Shown here: in pieces, positions 26,742 through 35,254 of the stretch
How positions within the stretch are numbered: the first letter of the stretch is position 1
Layout of the letters: every line of letters starts with the position of its first letter
From: Fimbriimonas ginsengisoli Gsoil 348
Lineage (GTDB): Bacteria; Armatimonadota; Fimbriimonadia; Fimbriimonadales; Fimbriimonadaceae
NCBI RefSeq assembly: GCF_000724625.1
Contig: NZ_CP007139.1
Span: 2,976,001-3,040,000, forward strand
Length of the DNA: 64,000 bases
Direction: 5' to 3'
Notes under the pieces: model-generated
Databases searched by the model: none
Told to the model about the DNA's origin: nothing
Seen by the model: the letters and a program-made list of their open reading frames with translations, nothing else
Translations under genes and position numbers: made by a program

Positions 26742-27545
26742 CTAAGTGTCCCGGAACGCTACCAAAGCAAAGGTATGCGGCATTCGCCGTAGCTCGGCTT
26801 CGGGAATATTTGGAAACTGGTTCCAGAACGGTTCCGGGTACTCCTCGAGCAATTCGATGCGAAGACCGGCCCGGATGACCGACGTGACGATCTCGCCCAT
26901 TGTCCAAATGCGGGAGGTTAACTGGACGGGTCGATCCGGCTCGACCCGTAACGCCGCATTGTAAGGAAACCCCCGCTCCGGCCCCGGTCTGGGTACGAAA
27001 TACGAAGTACCCTCGGCAAGCCGGAGGGTCGATGCCTCGGTGTCCCAGGCAAAGTCGAGCGGATGGCCCTCGAACAGAAGCAATTTGCCACCTGGCTTGA
27101 GAAGGCGAAAAACCACGTTGGACCAGGCATCCAAGTCCATCATCCAGCAAATGGCTCCTCGGCCGGTATGAACCAGATCCGCGGTGCAGTCCAACTCGTG
27201 CGGCGTCTGCAACACGTCGGACCGAATCCAGCGCGCGGGCGCGCCGAGCAACTCCGACTTGCGCTGGGCAGCGGCGATCATCTCTTCGCTGATATCGACC
27301 CCGACCACCTCTTTTGCCCCGAGCTTCCAAAGCGAAAGCGCGTCCGATCCGTGCGAGCATTGGAGGTGGATCGCCCGATCGCACCACTCGCGAAGGTCGT
27401 GGAGGATTCTAAGCTCCGGCTCCATCAGATTGGTGCCCCCGGCTCGGAGCCTCTCGACATCCTCCTCGATCCCGCCCGCGTAGCCTCCTCGGGCCGTCCG
27501 GTTCCACGCCTCCCGATTCCCTTCATGAAGCGCCTCGATGTCCAT
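26742..27545 (-). CDS. Class I SAM-dependent methyltransferase
   Basis: 267 residues, cytoplasmic. The SAM-binding motif I is IHLQCSHGSDALSLWKLGA, a GxGxG variant, followed by VVGVDISEEMIAAA with the acidic residue that binds the ribose hydroxyls, and WIRSDVL. The aromatic-rich C-terminal part (TSRIWTMGEIVTSVIRAGL) resembles small-molecule methyltransferases of the Methyltransf_11/25 type. It is preceded on the same strand by an alpha/beta-hydrolase gene 9 bp away, so they probably form an operon. Methyl acceptor unknown. Confidence 0.87.
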   Translation of the reverse strand: MDIEALHEGNREAWNRTARGGYAGGIEEDVERLRAGGTNLMEPELRILHDLREWCDRAIHLQCSHGSDALSLWKLGAKEVVGVDISEEMIAAAQRKSELLGAPARWIRSDVLQTPHELDCTADLVHTGRGAICWMMDLDAWSNVVFRLLKPGGKLLLFEGHPLDFAWDTEASTLRLAEGTSYFVPRPGPERGFPYNAALRVEPDRPVQLTSRIWTMGEIVTSVIRAGLRIELLEEYPEPFWNQFPNIPEAELRRMPHTFALVAFRDT

Positions 27546-27554
27546 CGGTCGAGT

Positions 27555-28487
27555 CTAGCTCCGGAACCAGCCGATCAGTTTTTGAAAGACCGAGCGGAAT
27601 CCGTCGGCTTTTCCGCCATCGTTCGGCTGGCCAAAGCTGTGGTCGGCTCCTTCGATCCTCTCGTACACGACTTGCCGGTTTCGGGCGCTTAGTTCGGCGT
27701 ACAGAACGTCCGCTCCGGATGGCACGACGTTCCGGTCGGCCAATCCCTGAGCGAGGTAGACGGAAGTTCGGCTGCGAAGAGTTTCGGCCAGTGTGGAGCT
27801 CGCGAGAAAGGTCGACCAGCGTCGAAACGGATGTCCCCATGCAAACTTCGTGGTGCTCACCGGATCGCCCAAGATCTGCTTCCATTGGGCGTAAACCGCC
27901 GCGGTGCCTCCCCCAAGGAGCTGGGAGAGGTCGTACAGTTGGTTCGGACCGCCGCTCGCCAGTAAGCCAAGGTGGGTAACGCGAGGGTTTTCGGCGGCGA
28001 CTCGCGCCGCCACGATTCCACCCTCGGAGTGGCCCATCACCAGCGTCCTGCCCCGATCGACATCTTTCCGCTTCCATGCGTCGCGCAGGGCCGCGCCGTT
28101 CGCCTCCGCCCACCGATCCAGGGTGTGCTCTCGTAGGAATTCTTCGGGGCACCCCTCGGCCGAACCGGGACGAGGCGGTTGAAATGCGAACGGCACCCCA
28201 GGCTTCTCGACCGCCATTACTCGAACCTGGCCGCCGGCCGTGTTCTTCAGCAGGTTTTGCAAGCCGCCATAGAGCTTACCGTCGCGCACGATCCACATCG
28301 ATTGGCCGCCCGATCCGCCTATCAAAAGCGCGAGCGGTAGCCGCTCCTTTTCGCTCGTGACGTAATAGGTGATTCTTCGTCCGTAACGGTCACGGCACGT
28401 GTGGCGTGTGAACGAGGACTTGAAGCTCTCAAACGGAGGCGGCGGCTGCTGACGGAGCACCGTCGGCAGCGGAATCAACGGCGACAT
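27555..28487 (-). CDS. Alpha/beta-hydrolase fold protein
   Basis: About 310 residues from the ATG at 28487. An in-frame extension to 28571 runs into the tandem repeat at 28544 and has no family-like sequence, so I reject it. The nucleophile elbow GHSEGG is near residue 140, an oxyanion-hole-type LLIGGSGGQS near 52, a possible acid in LAQGLADRNVVP, and the catalytic His in GADHSFG near 284. No clear signal peptide. A peptidase- or esterase-like cytoplasmic hydrolase; substrate unknown. Followed by the methyltransferase gene with a 9-bp gap. Confidence 0.82.
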   Translation of the reverse strand: MSPLIPLPTVLRQQPPPPFESFKSSFTRHTCRDRYGRRITYYVTSEKERLPLALLIGGSGGQSMWIVRDGKLYGGLQNLLKNTAGGQVRVMAVEKPGVPFAFQPPRPGSAEGCPEEFLREHTLDRWAEANGAALRDAWKRKDVDRGRTLVMGHSEGGIVAARVAAENPRVTHLGLLASGGPNQLYDLSQLLGGGTAAVYAQWKQILGDPVSTTKFAWGHPFRRWSTFLASSTLAETLRSRTSVYLAQGLADRNVVPSGADVLYAELSARNRQVVYERIEGADHSFGQPNDGGKADGFRSVFQKLIGWFRS

Positions 28488-28543
28488 AGTGCTCGATACG
28501 TCGTCGGCGCCCCACCCCGGTTCCCAAGCCGTCTGCCTGCGGT

Positions 28544-28671
28544 GTCGGCGCTTCGCCGCCGATCCAGACAAACCCCTCTTACATCGCCTAAACGCCGATG
28601 AAAGTTAGGATCGGCGCCTCGCCGATCATCCGAACAAACCCCTCCTTGCATTGCCTAAACGCCGACGAAAG
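28544..28671. repeat. Tandem duplication of a REP-containing unit, period about 66 bp
   Basis: Units begin at 28544 (GTCGGCGCTTCGCC) and 28610 (ATCGGCGCCTCGCC), and both continue with CAAACCCCTC, GCCTAAACGCCGA and GAAAG. The units differ at scattered positions. The block lies in the divergent gap between the alpha/beta-hydrolase and RNase J genes, 60 bp before the rnj start. Confidence 0.75.
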
Positions 28672-28733
28672 GAGGGGCGTCGGACGGCCGGCGAGGCAGG
28701 GGCTGTCAGGTCTAACAGGTACCCTGAGGGCAC

Positions 28734-30380
28734 ATGAGTGAAGTACAAGTCATTGCCCTCGGCGGCGTGGGAGAAATTGGAAAGAACTGTAGTCTGGTGC
28801 GCGAAGGGGACGACATCGTCGTCATCGATTGCGGGCTCAGCTTTCCCACCGAGGAGATGCTTGGAATCGATATCGTCGTTCCCGACTTCACCTACCTAGT
28901 CCAAAATAAAGAAAAGGTCCGCGGGGTTTTCCTTACCCACGCCCACGAGGACCACGTCGGCGGCCTTCCGTACCTGCTCCGCGAGATCGACGTTCCGATC
29001 TACTGCACCGAATTCACCCAGGCTCTCATCCGCCAACGACTCGAGGAAAAGCTTCCGCATAAGCAGCTCGATTTCCGCATTTTCAAGCCCGGCGACATTA
29101 TCGAGGCCGGCAAGCTTTCGGTTGAGCCGGTCCGGGTCACCCACTCGATCCCCGAGAACTGCTCGATGGCGATCCGCACGACCCATGGCATCGTGCTCTT
29201 CACCGGCGACTTCAAGTTCGACTTCACGCCGGTCGATGGAAAGTTGGCCAACATCACCCGCTTTGGCGAGCTCGGCCGGGAAGGGGTTCTGATCCTGCTG
29301 AGCGACTCAACGAACGTGGAGCGGCCAGGATGGGGACCCAGCGAGCGTGCCGTTTCCGAGGGGCTTCGCAAAGTCTTCGGCGAGGCCGAAGGACGAGTTT
29401 TACTTACGACCTTCGCCAGCAACATCCACCGCATGCAACAGGTGTACGAGATCGCGGCGGAGATGGGCCGCAAGGTTGCCGTTGTGGGCCGCCGAATGGA
29501 GCAGAACCTCGATACCTGCGAGCGGCTCGGCTACGTTCGGATTCCGAAGGGAACTCGTATTCGCTTGGACGAGGCGCGGCAGTATCCCGATAACAAGCTC
29601 GCGATCCTCACGACCGGCAGCCAAGGCGAGCCGATGAGCGCACTGGTGCAAATGTCGAAGGGTGAGTACGGTCGGTTACAGATCAAGGCCGGGGACACGC
29701 TGATCTATTCGGCCCGCCCGATTCCCGGCAACGAAGCGGCGATTTGGCGAACGATCAACCGCCTATTCGACCAGGGATGCCGCGTCGTTTACGAAAGCCC
29801 GACCCCGATCCACGTCTCCGGCCACGCCTATCAGGAAGAGCTGAAGATGATGATCAACCTGACCCGACCGTACTACCTGGCTCCCGTCCACGGCGAGCCG
29901 CGCCATCAGCACCTCTACCAAGAAATCGCCCGGAACATGGGTTACCCCGACCACCGGGTGTTCACGATGAAGGACGGCATCCCGCTCATGATGGACGACA
30001 CGAGCGCCCACCAGGGGGAGGCGGTCCCCGCCGGCCGGGTACTGGTCGACAGCAGCGGCACCCCCGGGGTGACCGACGACGTCTTGCGCGACCGAAACAA
30101 CATCGCCAAGGACGGGATCGTCGTGGTGACGGTGCCGATCGATATGACGAAGGGGGTTCTCGCTTCCGATCCGGCCTTCCAAGCGCGCGGATTTCACGGA
30201 CCCGAGGGGATTTTAGACGCCGCTTACGACGTGGTCTACGATGGACTGACCTCGCTCAGTCGGGACGAGCTCCGGGATACGAACCGCGTAAAGCATGATG
30301 TCTCGGACACCGTTCGTAAACTCGTCCAAAAGCGCACGAACCTTCGCCCGTTGGTCCTGCCGATCATCGTCGAGGTTTAG
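28734..30380 (+). CDS. rnj: Ribonuclease J
   Basis: RNase J, the endo/5'-exoribonuclease that takes a central part in mRNA decay and rRNA maturation in bacteria lacking or supplementing RNase E. 548 residues, the normal length. Metallo-beta-lactamase motif HAHEDHVGG near residue 67 provides the zinc ligands; the beta-CASP part includes LLSDSTNVERPG, TTFASNIHRMQQ, TTGSQGEPMSALVQM and HVSGHAYQEELKMM. The C-terminal domain ends with LRPLVLPIIVEV. It appears monocistronic. A more distant beta-CASP protein is encoded at 51642-53021. Confidence 0.95.
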   Translation: MSEVQVIALGGVGEIGKNCSLVREGDDIVVIDCGLSFPTEEMLGIDIVVPDFTYLVQNKEKVRGVFLTHAHEDHVGGLPYLLREIDVPIYCTEFTQALIRQRLEEKLPHKQLDFRIFKPGDIIEAGKLSVEPVRVTHSIPENCSMAIRTTHGIVLFTGDFKFDFTPVDGKLANITRFGELGREGVLILLSDSTNVERPGWGPSERAVSEGLRKVFGEAEGRVLLTTFASNIHRMQQVYEIAAEMGRKVAVVGRRMEQNLDTCERLGYVRIPKGTRIRLDEARQYPDNKLAILTTGSQGEPMSALVQMSKGEYGRLQIKAGDTLIYSARPIPGNEAAIWRTINRLFDQGCRVVYESPTPIHVSGHAYQEELKMMINLTRPYYLAPVHGEPRHQHLYQEIARNMGYPDHRVFTMKDGIPLMMDDTSAHQGEAVPAGRVLVDSSGTPGVTDDVLRDRNNIAKDGIVVVTVPIDMTKGVLASDPAFQARGFHGPEGILDAAYDVVYDGLTSLSRDELRDTNRVKHDVSDTVRKLVQKRTNLRPLVLPIIVEV

Positions 30381-30447
30381 AGGATCTGAAGGTGTAAAGG
30401 CGGTTGCGCGGAGCCACCGCTGCCTTGCCTCGGCAGATTAGAGGAAG

Positions 30448-30714
30448 TTACGGTTCAGAGTACTGGCCGACCGCATCTAAGAGGCCTCGGACGGTAAGTC
30501 CGGAAGGCCCCTCGGGATCCTCCTCGTAGCGGTCGGCTTCCCCAAGCGGCATCGAGGAGAGGGGGAGAAATCCCCACTCCTTCTCGGACGGGGAGTAGTC
30601 GAGCCGGTCGTCCGGGTTCGCTCGTTCGCTCAGGTAAGCCAAAACCGCGACCACGCCGAGACTAACCACGACTAGCCCTAGCAAGGTAAAAACGAGTTGG
30701 CCTTGGCTAACCAT
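30448..30714 (-). CDS. Small membrane protein, unknown function
   Basis: 88 residues from the ATG at 30714 (MVSQGQLVF...), with AGGG 5 bp upstream; an ORF extension to 30891 adds a basic, non-conserved-looking tail and is rejected. One transmembrane segment at about residues 7-28 is followed by an acidic soluble tail with ERANPDDRLDYSPSEKEWGF. TATACT 10 bp upstream of the start could be part of a promoter. Lies between RNase J and the divergent rmuC. I do not recognise the family. Confidence 0.6.
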   Translation of the reverse strand: MVSQGQLVFTLLGLVVVSLGVVAVLAYLSERANPDDRLDYSPSEKEWGFLPLSSMPLGEADRYEEDPEGPSGLTVRGLLDAVGQYSEP

Positions 30715-30956
30715 AACCCTATGCAGTATAGCGCTTAATGCGCTCGGGGGCGCAATAAAACTTGTCAGTGGTTTTACGGGCATTCGCCAAGTTCGCAGTT
30801 GCGCTTGACGCCCCCTACGCTTTACACTCTGACCGAGAAAGATTGCGCTTACACGTTTCCTCCCTAGCCTCAACCTGTGTCCACGTGTCACAGTGAGAGG
30901 CGAGCGTGAGGGTAGCCCGGTAGCGGAGCAAGTGCGTTCAAAAGAGGTATTTCAGT

Positions 30957-32693
30957 TTGAATCCCTACCTATTCATCATTGGCGGCTTCTTGTTTGGTGT
31001 ACTCGGCGCTTGCGCAATCCTCGTTCCGATGCTCAAGAACCGTGGCACCGACGATACGGACGCCCTCGAGAACGAGCGGCGTGCCCTCGAAGACCGCTAC
31101 GCACAGCAGCTTCGCGACAAGGACGAGGTGATCGCGCACGCCAAGGCGGAGGCCAATCAGCTCGCAAACGAGCTCGTCGCTGTCCGCCAAGAGGCGGATT
31201 CACGGGTTTCGGCACTGAACGACGACCTCCTTGGCGCGATCGAGCAACGCTCGCGAGGGCCCGAGGAAAACGAACGCCTCGCCGAGTTGGAAGCCCACCT
31301 CAGCCAGCGAGACGCCGAGATCGACCGTCTCGGCCAAGAGCTCGTCGAGGCTAAAGCCGCCGCTATGAGCAAGGGAAACCCGGACGAGATCAATCGACTC
31401 GCCCTGGAGCTAGCCGAGCTTAAAGTCGACCTTGCGAGCGCAAATCGAACCCACGACGCGATCCTGGCCGCCAAGGAATCGGAATTCGAACGGCTCCTGA
31501 AGGAAAAGGAGGCCTCGCTGCAACGGGAGCGCGATCTCCTCACGAATCACGTCCAGAACCAGCTCGAGGACCAAAAGAAGGCTTTCGCCGCAACCGAGCG
31601 GGCGTTGCTTGCCAAACTGGAAACCGTTTCCGACCAGTCCCTAAGGACAGCCACCGAGCAGCTCGTGCAAGCCGCCAACGAGACCTTCAACCGAGCCTCC
31701 GAGCAGGGAAGCGAAGTCGCCCTTAAGCAAGAGACGATCGACGACCTTATGAAGCCGGTTCGCGAAGCGCTCGATCGACTGGAGCGGCAGAACCAGCAGA
31801 TGGACCGCCGCCGGGAGAGCGCGTTCGAGGCGATCGAGCGGGGAGTCCAGCAGCTTACGTCTGAGGCAAGCCAGCTTGCCAACGCGCTCCGAAAGCCGGC
31901 CGCCCAAGGCGCTTGGGGCGACATGACGATCCAGACCATTCTGGAGAATGCCGGTCTCATTGCCGGTGAGAACTTCATCCTGAAGGATTCGGGTGAGGAC
32001 ACCAAGAAGCGTACGGACGTGGTGATCAAGCTGCCGCAAGACCGCATGCTGGTCATCGACAGCAAGGCGCCGCTTGAAGCGTTCTGGGATGGGATGAACG
32101 CTCCGAACGAAGAGACCCGCGCCATCCGCATGAAGGCGCATGCGCGCCTCGTTCGCGATCATGTACGCGAGCTCGGCCAGGCGCACTATTGGGCCGGCTA
32201 CGATTCGCTTCCCGACTGCGTGATCATGTTCCTGCCGACAGAGGGCGCGTTCTTCGCCGCTCTCGAAGCCGAGCCGACGCTGATGCAGGAGGCCAAGGAA
32301 GCGGGCGTTTACCTTGCCAACCCGATGACCGTCCTCAACATGGCCCACATCGCCGCTTATGTCCTCGCGGACGAGCGGGTGCGGCAAAACGCCCAGGAGA
32401 TCAAAGATCTCGGCTCCGAGTTGTATGAGCGGCTCCGAATGTTCGGCGAGCACTTCTCCAACGTCGGCCAGAACCTGCGGCAGTCGGTGGACAGCTACAA
32501 CAAGGCGCTTAGCTGGATCGACCGGAACGTCATGCCGACGGCTCGCAAAATGCAGCTTCAAGGCGTGCAGAAAGGTAAGGCTCTGACCCCCGCCTCGCAC
32601 ATCGATAAGTCGGTGAAGTCGTTCCAAAACGCCGACCTCCGCGAGCTCCCCGTAGAATCGACCTACGAAGAGCCAATCGAAGAAGAGGTCTAG
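30957..32693 (+). CDS. rmuC: DNA recombination protein RmuC
   Basis: 578 residues. The most plausible start is TTG at 30957, with AGAGGT 9 bp upstream. An N-terminal transmembrane anchor (about residues 3-24, YLFIIGGFLFGVLGACAIL) is followed by a long charged coiled coil (about 35-290) and the RmuC domain: AQGAWGDMTIQTILENAG, KRTDVVIKLP, VIDSKAPLEAFW and VDSYNKALSWIDRNVMPTA. RmuC proteins have a PD-(D/E)XK-like nuclease core and limit inversions at short inverted repeats. That activity is of interest in a region so rich in palindromes, but this is only context. Confidence 0.92.
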   Translation: MNPYLFIIGGFLFGVLGACAILVPMLKNRGTDDTDALENERRALEDRYAQQLRDKDEVIAHAKAEANQLANELVAVRQEADSRVSALNDDLLGAIEQRSRGPEENERLAELEAHLSQRDAEIDRLGQELVEAKAAAMSKGNPDEINRLALELAELKVDLASANRTHDAILAAKESEFERLLKEKEASLQRERDLLTNHVQNQLEDQKKAFAATERALLAKLETVSDQSLRTATEQLVQAANETFNRASEQGSEVALKQETIDDLMKPVREALDRLERQNQQMDRRRESAFEAIERGVQQLTSEASQLANALRKPAAQGAWGDMTIQTILENAGLIAGENFILKDSGEDTKKRTDVVIKLPQDRMLVIDSKAPLEAFWDGMNAPNEETRAIRMKAHARLVRDHVRELGQAHYWAGYDSLPDCVIMFLPTEGAFFAALEAEPTLMQEAKEAGVYLANPMTVLNMAHIAAYVLADERVRQNAQEIKDLGSELYERLRMFGEHFSNVGQNLRQSVDSYNKALSWIDRNVMPTARKMQLQGVQKGKALTPASHIDKSVKSFQNADLRELPVESTYEEPIEEEV

Positions 32694-32701
32694 TTCCAGA
32701 C

Positions 32702-32724
32702 GTAGCATCGGCTCCTAGCCGATG
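32702..32724 (+). repeat. GTAG-headed REP palindrome
   Basis: GTAGCATCGGCTCCTAGCCGATG, with stem CATCGGCT/AGCCGATG, 8 bp after the rmuC stop. Same family as 19479-19505. Confidence 0.65.
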
Positions 32725-32833
32725 ACCGAACCCAATCTTACGTGCCCCTAGGAGGTCTCCGGACTCAGCCTTGGGGCGCGTTCGGTTTATCGGGTAGGCA
32801 TCCCCGCGGACCCGTCAGAATACGGGGTAGCAA

Positions 32834-34285
32834 ATGCCCACACGAAGAGAGTTCTGCCAAACCACCCTTGGCGCCGCTGCTGCCGCCCTCGTCCCCTCGT
32901 TCGACCTCCCCGCTCAGTCCAGGAAAATGGAGCCTTACGCCAAAGACCGCCCGCTTCACGAGTTGCAGCAAGCCTTTCTCGACCTTCGTTTCGGAATGTT
33001 CATCCATTTCAACATGGCAACGTTCCAAGATCGAGAGTGGGGCGACCCAACCTCCCCGCCCGATCTCTTCAATCCGACCCACCTCGACACCGACCAATGG
33101 GCGGAAGCTGCGAAGTCGGCAGGAATGACGTGGGGGTGCCTTACCACCAAGCACCACGATGGCTTCTGCATCTGGCCTACGGCTACCCGAAGCGCCAGCG
33201 TACGGCACACGGCGCACAAAACGGACGTCGTCCGAGCCTACGTCGACTCCTTCCGTAAGCACGGGCTAAAGGTCGCGCTCTATTTTTCGATCCTCGACTT
33301 GCGAGAAGACATCCGCCACTTCGATGTAACGCCCGACAAGATCCAGCTCATCAAGGATCAACTCACCGAGCTATTCACGCACTACGGCGAGATCGATGCT
33401 CTTATCATCGACGGGTGGGACGCCCCTTGGAGCCGGATCACTTACGAGGAGGTTCCGTTCCATGAGATCTACGGGATGCTGAAAAAGCTTCAGCCGAACT
33501 GTCTCATCTCCGACCTGAACGCAAGCCAATACCCTCCGTCCGGCCTCTACTACACCGACCTCAAGGCATTCGAGCAGAATGCGGGTCAGCACTTGCCGGA
33601 GGAAAGCAGCGTCCCCGCGTTTTCCTGCGTGACGATTACCGACGGCTGGTTCTGGAGGCAGTCGGACGTCGATGGTCCGCTCAAAACCACCAAACAGGTC
33701 GTGGAAGAGTGGTTGGTCCCGCAGAACGCGCGGCACTGCAGCCTCATTCTCAACGCACCTCCGACTCGCGAAGGACGCTTCGCGCCAAACGTCGTAGAGC
33801 GGCTTAAGGAAATCGGTCAGGCTTGGAAGCACGGCGGTCCGACCGCCAAGATCCGCCCGACCACCGTCATTACGACTTCGAATCTCGCCACCGGCCGGCC
33901 GATCAAAGCGAGCTCCTCACCCGACACGGTCGGACCCGATTTGGCGAACGACGGAAACTTCAACTCTTCCTGGTATCCGGATTCGGGCCGCACCGAGGCA
34001 TGGCTCGAGGTCGACCTCGGCGCGAATCGTTCGTTCAACACCTTGGTGCTCGTGGAGCCGGTCGGCAAATGGAAGGATTACCAGGAGTCCCGGATCAAGT
34101 CTTATCGCTTCCAAGCTTGGAGTGGCGGCTCTTGGCACGACCTGGTCGTTGGGAACTCGCCGCAACGGGTTCAGATGCACGAAATTCCGAGAACTAAGGC
34201 CGACCGTCTGCGCTTACACATCGAATTCACGGACCCAATCCCCCACATCTCCGAAATCGGGGTTTACGACGAACCAAGGAGTTAG
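32834..34285 (+). CDS. Alpha-L-fucosidase (GH29) with C-terminal F5/8-type C domain, Tat-exported
   Basis: 483 residues. N-terminal twin-arginine-like signal (TRREFCQTTLG). The GH29 barrel (about 38-330) shows FGMFIHFNMATFQDREWG, WGCLTTKHHDGFCIWPT and the probable nucleophile region LIIDGWDAPW. The C-terminal 130 residues form an F5/8 type C (CBM32-like) carbohydrate-binding domain: SSSPDTVGPDLANDGNF, AWLEVDLGANRSFNTLVL. It should remove terminal fucose from extracellular glycans. Monocistronic; preceded by a REP and followed by a triple-hairpin repeat region. Substrate linkage not determinable here. Confidence 0.9.
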   Translation: MPTRREFCQTTLGAAAAALVPSFDLPAQSRKMEPYAKDRPLHELQQAFLDLRFGMFIHFNMATFQDREWGDPTSPPDLFNPTHLDTDQWAEAAKSAGMTWGCLTTKHHDGFCIWPTATRSASVRHTAHKTDVVRAYVDSFRKHGLKVALYFSILDLREDIRHFDVTPDKIQLIKDQLTELFTHYGEIDALIIDGWDAPWSRITYEEVPFHEIYGMLKKLQPNCLISDLNASQYPPSGLYYTDLKAFEQNAGQHLPEESSVPAFSCVTITDGWFWRQSDVDGPLKTTKQVVEEWLVPQNARHCSLILNAPPTREGRFAPNVVERLKEIGQAWKHGGPTAKIRPTTVITTSNLATGRPIKASSSPDTVGPDLANDGNFNSSWYPDSGRTEAWLEVDLGANRSFNTLVLVEPVGKWKDYQESRIKSYRFQAWSGGSWHDLVVGNSPQRVQMHEIPRTKADRLRLHIEFTDPIPHISEIGVYDEPRS

Positions 34286-34314
34286 CCGGCCAGCTTCGAT
34301 CCACCCGGCACGCT

Positions 34315-34413
34315 GGAGCGCGAACTTCAGTTCGCTTGCGGGGTCGACTTCAGTCGACCCCATCGGTCGCGGGCTAAAGCTCGGCGACACCAGCCGGCTG
34401 AAGCCGGCGCTCC
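34315..34413. repeat. Three-hairpin repeat block with shared CTTCAG/CTGAAG loops
   Basis: Three palindromes in 99 bp: GCGAACTTCAGTTCGC (34319-34334), GTCGACTTCAGTCGAC within 34340-34361, and GCCGGCTGAAGCCGGC (34393-34408). All have the same central hexamer in one or the other orientation but different stems. The block ends GGCGCTCC, complementary to the GGAGCGC at its start. It occupies the 195-bp gap between the fucosidase and the AlkD-like gene. Confidence 0.75.
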
Positions 34414-34480
34414 ATTTCCGGAGCTCTCCCCAACCCGATATTGACTCGCAACCGCAGACCGGATAGCCTTATCGGCACGT

Positions 34481-35191
34481 ATGGAATCCGTCGCAGCGAT
34501 CGTGGAGGAGTTGCGGGCGCTTGGCAGCCCTTCGGTCAAGAAAGTGCTCGTCAATCATGGAGCTCGGGAACCGTTTTTCGGCGTCAAGATCGGCGACATG
34601 AAGCCGATCGAAAAACGGCTGAAGCCAAACTACGAGTTGGCGTTGGAGCTGTACGCAACCGGAATTTCCGATGCGATGTACCTTGCCGGGCTCATCGTCG
34701 ACGACATGAAGATGACTCGCGATGATCTGCAGACGTGGGTCGAGGGGGCCAACTGGTCCTTGCACTCGGAGAGCACCGTGCCATGGGTCACTTCCGAAGG
34801 AAGGTACGGCCGCGAAATGGCGTTACAGTGGATCGACTCGCCGGTGGAAACCATTGCCTGCGCGGGTTGGCGCACGCTGAGCTGCCTTACTCAGATCAAG
34901 CCTGATTCCGAGCTCGACATCCCAGAATACAAAGGGCTGCTTAACCGGGTGAAGGACACCATCCATGAGCGGCCCAACCGGGTTCGATACTCGATGAACG
35001 GTTTTGTCATCGCGTGCGGAGCCAATGTAAAGCCACTCACCGAGCTGGCCCTGGAGTGCGCCCGGGAAATCGGAGAGGTCTCCGTGATGATGGGGGCCAC
35101 CGCCTGCCGAGTGCCGTTTGCGCCCGACAGCATCGCGGAGGTCGTGGCGCGAGGGACGGTCGGTAAGAAGCGCAAGACGGCGAAGTGCTGA
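34481..35191 (+). CDS. DNA alkylation repair protein (AlkD-like HEAT-repeat protein)
   Basis: 236 residues with helical-repeat character throughout, matching the DNA alkylation repair family: VKKVLVNHGAREPFFGVKIGDMK and RPNRVRYSMNGFVIACG near the C-terminal half. AlkD is a DNA glycosylase that removes bulky alkylated bases without base flipping. The sequence WVTSEGRYGREMALQWID carries a Trp/Asp combination, but I cannot be sure that the catalytic Asp is kept, so a non-catalytic family member is possible. C-terminal tail basic (KKRKTAKC). Single gene with 63 bp to the next. Confidence 0.82.
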   Translation: MESVAAIVEELRALGSPSVKKVLVNHGAREPFFGVKIGDMKPIEKRLKPNYELALELYATGISDAMYLAGLIVDDMKMTRDDLQTWVEGANWSLHSESTVPWVTSEGRYGREMALQWIDSPVETIACAGWRTLSCLTQIKPDSELDIPEYKGLLNRVKDTIHERPNRVRYSMNGFVIACGANVKPLTELALECAREIGEVSVMMGATACRVPFAPDSIAEVVARGTVGKKRKTAKC

Positions 35192-35254
35192 TCGCGACAA
35201 AACCAAGCTAACTGTACGGCGCGACCTCCGAGGTCCGGAGGGAATAATGGGCTC

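Noticed and set aside
28544-28671. CRISPR-like direct repeats
   Set aside because: Only two diverged units in direct contact without spacers of constant length; it is a tandem duplication of REP-containing sequence.
30804-30830. Sigma-70 promoter before rmuC (TTGACG ... TTTACACT)
   Set aside because: The spacing between the hexamers is about 12 bp, too short for a standard promoter.
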